Below are positions 60,919 through 64,000 of a stretch of DNA of 64,000 nucleotides, piece by piece. Under the pieces are notes generated by a model that saw only the letters and a program-made list of their open reading frames with translations, had not been told where the DNA came from and searched no databases. Numbering within the stretch: the stretch's first letter is position 1; each line of letters opens with the position of its first letter. The position numbers and the translations under genes were made by a program. Source of the stretch: Luteitalea sp. TBR-22 (GTDB lineage Bacteria > Acidobacteriota > Vicinamibacteria > Vicinamibacterales > Vicinamibacteraceae); NCBI RefSeq assembly GCF_016865485.1, contig NZ_AP024452.1, positions 1,448,501 through 1,512,500 of the forward strand, given 5' to 3'.

Positions 60919-62460
60919 ATGGGCGCGATTGGTCTCGACTCGCTGCTGTGCTGCGCGGGCCTGCTCGCCCTGCTGCCGGCAACCGGCCTCGCGCAGGTCC
61001 AGCCTGCGCACGCGCATGCGGCGAGCCCATCGCGGCTCGGCACGGTGCACATGGCGACGTCGTGTGCCACCAGCACCAGCGCGACGTTCGACCGCGGCCT
61101 CGCGCTGCTGCACTCCTTCTGGTTCTCGGAGGCCATCAAGTCGTTCGACGCGGTGTTGGCCGCCGATCCCGACTGTGCGATGGCGCACTGGGGCATCGCG
61201 ATGAGCTGGTGGGGCAATCCCTTCGCGGGATCGCGCGCCCCGGCCGCGGTGGCGTCCGGGAGAGCCGCGGTCGAGGCTGGCCGCCGCTCACGCACGGCCA
61301 CGCCGCGCGAGCGGGCGTACGTCGAGGCGGCCGGGCAGTTGTTCCGCGAGGACCCGGCGCTGACGCCGCACGCGCGTCTCGAGGGCTATGCGCGCGCGAT
61401 GGGCGAGGTGGCGGCCCGGAACCCGGATGACGTCGAGGCGCGGATCTTCCACGCGCTGGCGCTCACGCAGAGCGCGCTGCCCACCGACAAGACCTACGCG
61501 GTCCAGTTGCAGGCGGCCGCCATCCTCGAGGCCGAGTACGCGCGGCAGCCGGATCATCCCGGGCTCGCGCACTACATCATCCACACGTACGACGTGCCGG
61601 CGCTCGCCCCGAAGGCCCTCGGGGCGGCCAGGCGCTACGCGGCGATCGCGCCCGACGCCGCGCATGCCCTGCACATGCCGTCGCACACGTTCACGCGCGT
61701 CGGCGCCTGGCAGGACTCCATCGACACCAACCTGGCGTCGGCCGAGGCGGCGCGCAAGGACGGGGCCGTCGCCGAGCAACTCCACGCGCTCGACTACCAG
61801 GCGTATGCGTACCTGCAGATGGGCAACGACGCCGCGGCCCGTCGCACCGTCGAGGCGCTGCCGGATCTCGCACCGCGCATGAGCACGGTGGGCGCCGGCA
61901 ACGCCGCGCCGCCGATGGCGGGCTACTACGCGCTGGCGGCGATCCCCGCGCGCTTCGCCCTCGAGCGCGAGGCCTGGGCCGAGGCCGCGGCCCTCGCGCC
62001 GACCTCGTCGCCGTTCGCCTGGGCCGATGCCGTCACCCGGTTCGCCCGGGCGATTGGCGCGGCCCGCAGCGGCGCCCTGGCGCAGGCGCGCGACGACACC
62101 GCCGCGCTCGGGGCGATCGCGCAGCGCCTCGCGGCGGCGGGCGAGGCGTACTGGGCCGGGCAGGTGGACATCCAGCGGCGCGCGGCGCAGGCGTGGGTGT
62201 TGTTGGGGGAGGGACGGCGGGTCGAGGCGCGCGCCTTGATGCAGGATGCTGCCGATCGCGAGGACGCGACGGAGAAGGCGGCCGTCACGCCCGGGCCGAT
62301 CGCGCCGGCGCGCGAGCTCCTGGGCGACATGCTGATGGCACTGGACCGGCCGGCGGAGGCCCTGGCCGCGTACGAGGCGACGTTGAGGCAGGAGCCGGGG
62401 CGACGGCGGGCGACGCGGGGCGCGGCGGAGGCGGCGCGAGCGGCCGGGTCGAAACGGTAG
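60919..62460 (+). CDS. Exported TPR-repeat protein
   Basis: 513 residues: a signal-like N-terminus (LLCCAGLLALLPATGLAQ; the Cys pair is not in a clear lipobox) and helical repeats. TFDRGLALLHSFWFSEAIKSFDAVLAADPDCAMAHWGIAMSWWGNPF is a TPR pair with a conserved HWGIAMS, and the end has a clear TPR (LLGDMLMALDRPAEALAAYEATLRQEPGRR). The GLAHYIIHTYDVPALAPKALGAARRYAAIAPDAAHALHMPSHTFTRVG segment recurs in many uncharacterised acidobacterial proteins and contains several His that could bind metal. GAGGAGGA 5 nt before the ATG at 60919 decides the start. Function unknown. Confidence 0.82.
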   Translation: MGAIGLDSLLCCAGLLALLPATGLAQVQPAHAHAASPSRLGTVHMATSCATSTSATFDRGLALLHSFWFSEAIKSFDAVLAADPDCAMAHWGIAMSWWGNPFAGSRAPAAVASGRAAVEAGRRSRTATPRERAYVEAAGQLFREDPALTPHARLEGYARAMGEVAARNPDDVEARIFHALALTQSALPTDKTYAVQLQAAAILEAEYARQPDHPGLAHYIIHTYDVPALAPKALGAARRYAAIAPDAAHALHMPSHTFTRVGAWQDSIDTNLASAEAARKDGAVAEQLHALDYQAYAYLQMGNDAAARRTVEALPDLAPRMSTVGAGNAAPPMAGYYALAAIPARFALEREAWAEAAALAPTSSPFAWADAVTRFARAIGAARSGALAQARDDTAALGAIAQRLAAAGEAYWAGQVDIQRRAAQAWVLLGEGRRVEARALMQDAADREDATEKAAVTPGPIAPARELLGDMLMALDRPAEALAAYEATLRQEPGRRRATRGAAEAARAAGSKR

Positions 62461-62487
62461 TTCCAACCCGGCCCGTCGGCGAAACGC

Positions 62488-63993
62488 TTATGCGGCTTCG
62501 GCCTTGCTCTGCTGCTCGATCGGACGCAGTTGGAGGCCCGGCATCGGCGTGCCGGCAAACAGCTTCTGGCAGGGGATGGCCATGAGCCGCGCCCAGCGTA
62601 CCGACCGGCTGACGCGGGCGCTGTCGGTCGCGATGCCGGTGTTGGCGTACATCTGTCGGTAGATCTTCGAGATCAGCAGGAACGCCAGCCGCGACTTCAG
62701 CGACTTGACGACCTGCGCGCGCTTCCAGATGCTCTTGGTCGAGTAGAACCGATCCCACACGCCCTGCGTGCGTTCGCGGATCTCCTGCGCGCTCATCACC
62801 GGGTGCTCGATGTACACCTTGGGACGCACCGCCTGCGGAATCAGCCAGTGGCGCGTCACCGGGATGCCGTTGACCGACTCCGGCTGCTCGCCCTGCGTCT
62901 TCTCCCAGGCCGCGAAGTCCAGCGTGCCCGGGAACGGCGTCAGCATCACGAACTGCGCGAACGTCACGTCGGCACGTTCGGCCACCGAAAGGCACGTGTC
63001 GAACGTCTCCGGCTTGTCGCTCGGCAGGCCGAAGATGAACGACCCGAGCACGTGCACGCCATGCTTCCGGAACTGCTGCAGGCGCGTGACGAGTGCCTCG
63101 CCGGCGACGTTGAAGCCCTTGTAGACGTCCTTGAGGCCCTCGGGCGTCACCGACTCGACACCGACCAGCGCGCCCTTGATGTGGGCGCGCCGCATCGCGT
63201 CGAGGAACTCCGGATCGTCGGCGGCCTCCATCGTGATCTGCGTGAACATCACGGTGTCGTCGGGCAGGCGCGCCAGTTGCTCCATCAGGGCGAAGCGCTC
63301 GGCGCGGATCGCCTTCAGCTCCTCGAGCCGGTCCTTGTTCTCGCGCCGCGCCGCCATGCGCAGGTCCTCGAGCGTCACCGGGTAGAAGTTGTCGTCGGCC
63401 AGCGCGATGAAGCGGAAGCCGCGGCGACGCAGGTCGAGGATCTCGTTGATCACGACCTCGACGTGCCGATGCCGTGGTGCCTGGCCGTCGGTGCGCCACA
63501 CGGAGCAGAACGAGCAGTGCTTCGGGCAGCCGCGCACGGTCTGCACCGACGCCCACATGTACTTGCCCGTCGGCAGCATGTCCCAGCGCCCCGGCTTGAA
63601 CTGCTCGGCGGCGATGCGGCCGCCGTCGTACAGCGGCTTGGGCGCGCCCGACGCGATGTCGGCCAGCACGGCCGGCCAGGCGACCTCGCCGTCACCGGTC
63701 ACCACGGCATGCGCGCCGCCCAGATCGCGGGCTTCATCAGGGAACAACGTCGCGTGGATGCCCCCGTACACGACGGTGGCGCCGGCTTCTCGGGCGGCCT
63801 TGCCGATCTCGTACCCGCGCAGGGCGTTACCGGTATGGATCCCGATCCCCACCGTGTCGCCGCGCTTCAGGATGGTGGGGTCGAGGGGGTCGAGGGTCTC
63901 GTCCACGAGGATGGGCGTGCCATAGGCATCGGGCGTGGCCGAGGCCAGCACGTACATCCATCGCGGCGTGATCACGCCGATGCCGAACGACAC
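62488..63993 (-). CDS. B12-binding-domain radical SAM protein (5' end near window edge)
   Basis: 501 residues visible. The N-terminal half has a cobalamin-binding-like Rossmann fold (TVGIGIHTGNALRGYEIGKAAREAGATVVYGGIHATLFPDEA; VVTGDGEVAWPAVL). The radical SAM core follows, with CPKHCSFCSVWR (CX3CX2C, the [4Fe-4S] site), FIALADDNFY, GALVGVESVTPEGLK and GSFIFGLPSDKPET. B12-dependent members methylate or rearrange unreactive carbons in lipids and natural products; the substrate cannot be inferred. A GTG at 63993 could be the start, but the frame stays open to the window edge, so the true start may lie outside. Convergent with the TPR gene. Confidence 0.9.
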   Translation of the reverse strand: MSFGIGVITPRWMYVLASATPDAYGTPILVDETLDPLDPTILKRGDTVGIGIHTGNALRGYEIGKAAREAGATVVYGGIHATLFPDEARDLGGAHAVVTGDGEVAWPAVLADIASGAPKPLYDGGRIAAEQFKPGRWDMLPTGKYMWASVQTVRGCPKHCSFCSVWRTDGQAPRHRHVEVVINEILDLRRRGFRFIALADDNFYPVTLEDLRMAARRENKDRLEELKAIRAERFALMEQLARLPDDTVMFTQITMEAADDPEFLDAMRRAHIKGALVGVESVTPEGLKDVYKGFNVAGEALVTRLQQFRKHGVHVLGSFIFGLPSDKPETFDTCLSVAERADVTFAQFVMLTPFPGTLDFAAWEKTQGEQPESVNGIPVTRHWLIPQAVRPKVYIEHPVMSAQEIRERTQGVWDRFYSTKSIWKRAQVVKSLKSRLAFLLISKIYRQMYANTGIATDSARVSRSVRWARLMAIPCQKLFAGTPMPGLQLRPIEQQSKAEAA

Positions 63994-64000
63994 GTGGCTG

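Overview
The window is GC-rich, densely coding chromosomal DNA with no rRNA, recognisable tRNA, CRISPR array, insertion sequence or phage genes. The gene families point to an acidobacterium, most likely a Vicinamibacteria / Luteitalea-like lineage: a Ser/Thr kinase with a C-terminal TPR-like region paired with a TIGR02999-type sigma factor, PEP-CTERM proteins, DUF1553/DUF1501 pairs, Tat-exported Gfo/Idh/MocA enzymes and multihaem cytochrome clusters. The taxonomy is inferred from gene content, not from a marker gene.

Layout. 1-0.55 kb: the edge of a gas-vesicle cluster, with a truncated GvpA/J/M-type gene directly behind a CheY-like regulator. 0.85-5 kb: a Tat-exported oxidoreductase, a DUF2585 membrane protein and an RhlE-type helicase. 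5.5-10.6 kb: a porin-cytochrome electron conduit (small cytochrome c, NapC/NirT-type quinol dehydrogenase, DmsE/MtrA decahaem cytochrome, MtrB/PioB barrel). 10.8-15.5 kb: GDPD, then a GNAT enzyme, an enolase-superfamily racemase and an M20 hydrolase that match the N-succinyl D-to-L amino-acid pathway. 15.5-20.4 kb: amidohydrolase, MFS transporter, PafA-like phosphatase and ArfB. 20.9-24.3 kb: a LuxI/GNAT-like acyltransferase, a VAO-type flavin oxidase and a PEP-CTERM protein. 24.5-33 kb: amidohydrolase, kinase plus ECF sigma pair, a second PEP-CTERM protein, and a dockerin/IPT surface protein whose 3' end is fused out of frame to a beheaded response regulator. 33-39.3 kb: GltD-like flavoprotein, pyruvate:ferredoxin oxidoreductase and a dihydroorotate-dehydrogenase-like protein in one operon. 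39.7-42 kb: DUF2235 hydrolase. 42-49.6 kb: MdtABC-type RND efflux operon. 49.7-64 kb: alpha/beta hydrolase, DDAH, DinB-like protein, aminotransferase, DUF1003 protein, the DUF1553/DUF1501 pair, Ycf48-like propeller, BDH2-like SDR, TPR protein and a radical SAM enzyme.

The most distinctive feature lies between the genes. At least ten intergenic spots carry tandem arrays with a strict 7-bp period. Many of the units rotate to one family (GTC followed by two purines). They often sit directly against stop codons and beside GC-rich palindromes headed by GTAG, which is the layout of REP elements mobilised by TnpA-REP (RAYT) enzymes. No such transposase lies in the window.

The pyruvate:ferredoxin oxidoreductase operon and the MtrAB-type conduit together suggest that the organism can handle electrons under low-oxygen or metal-linked conditions. 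The kinase/sigma pair and the two response regulators are the only regulators visible.
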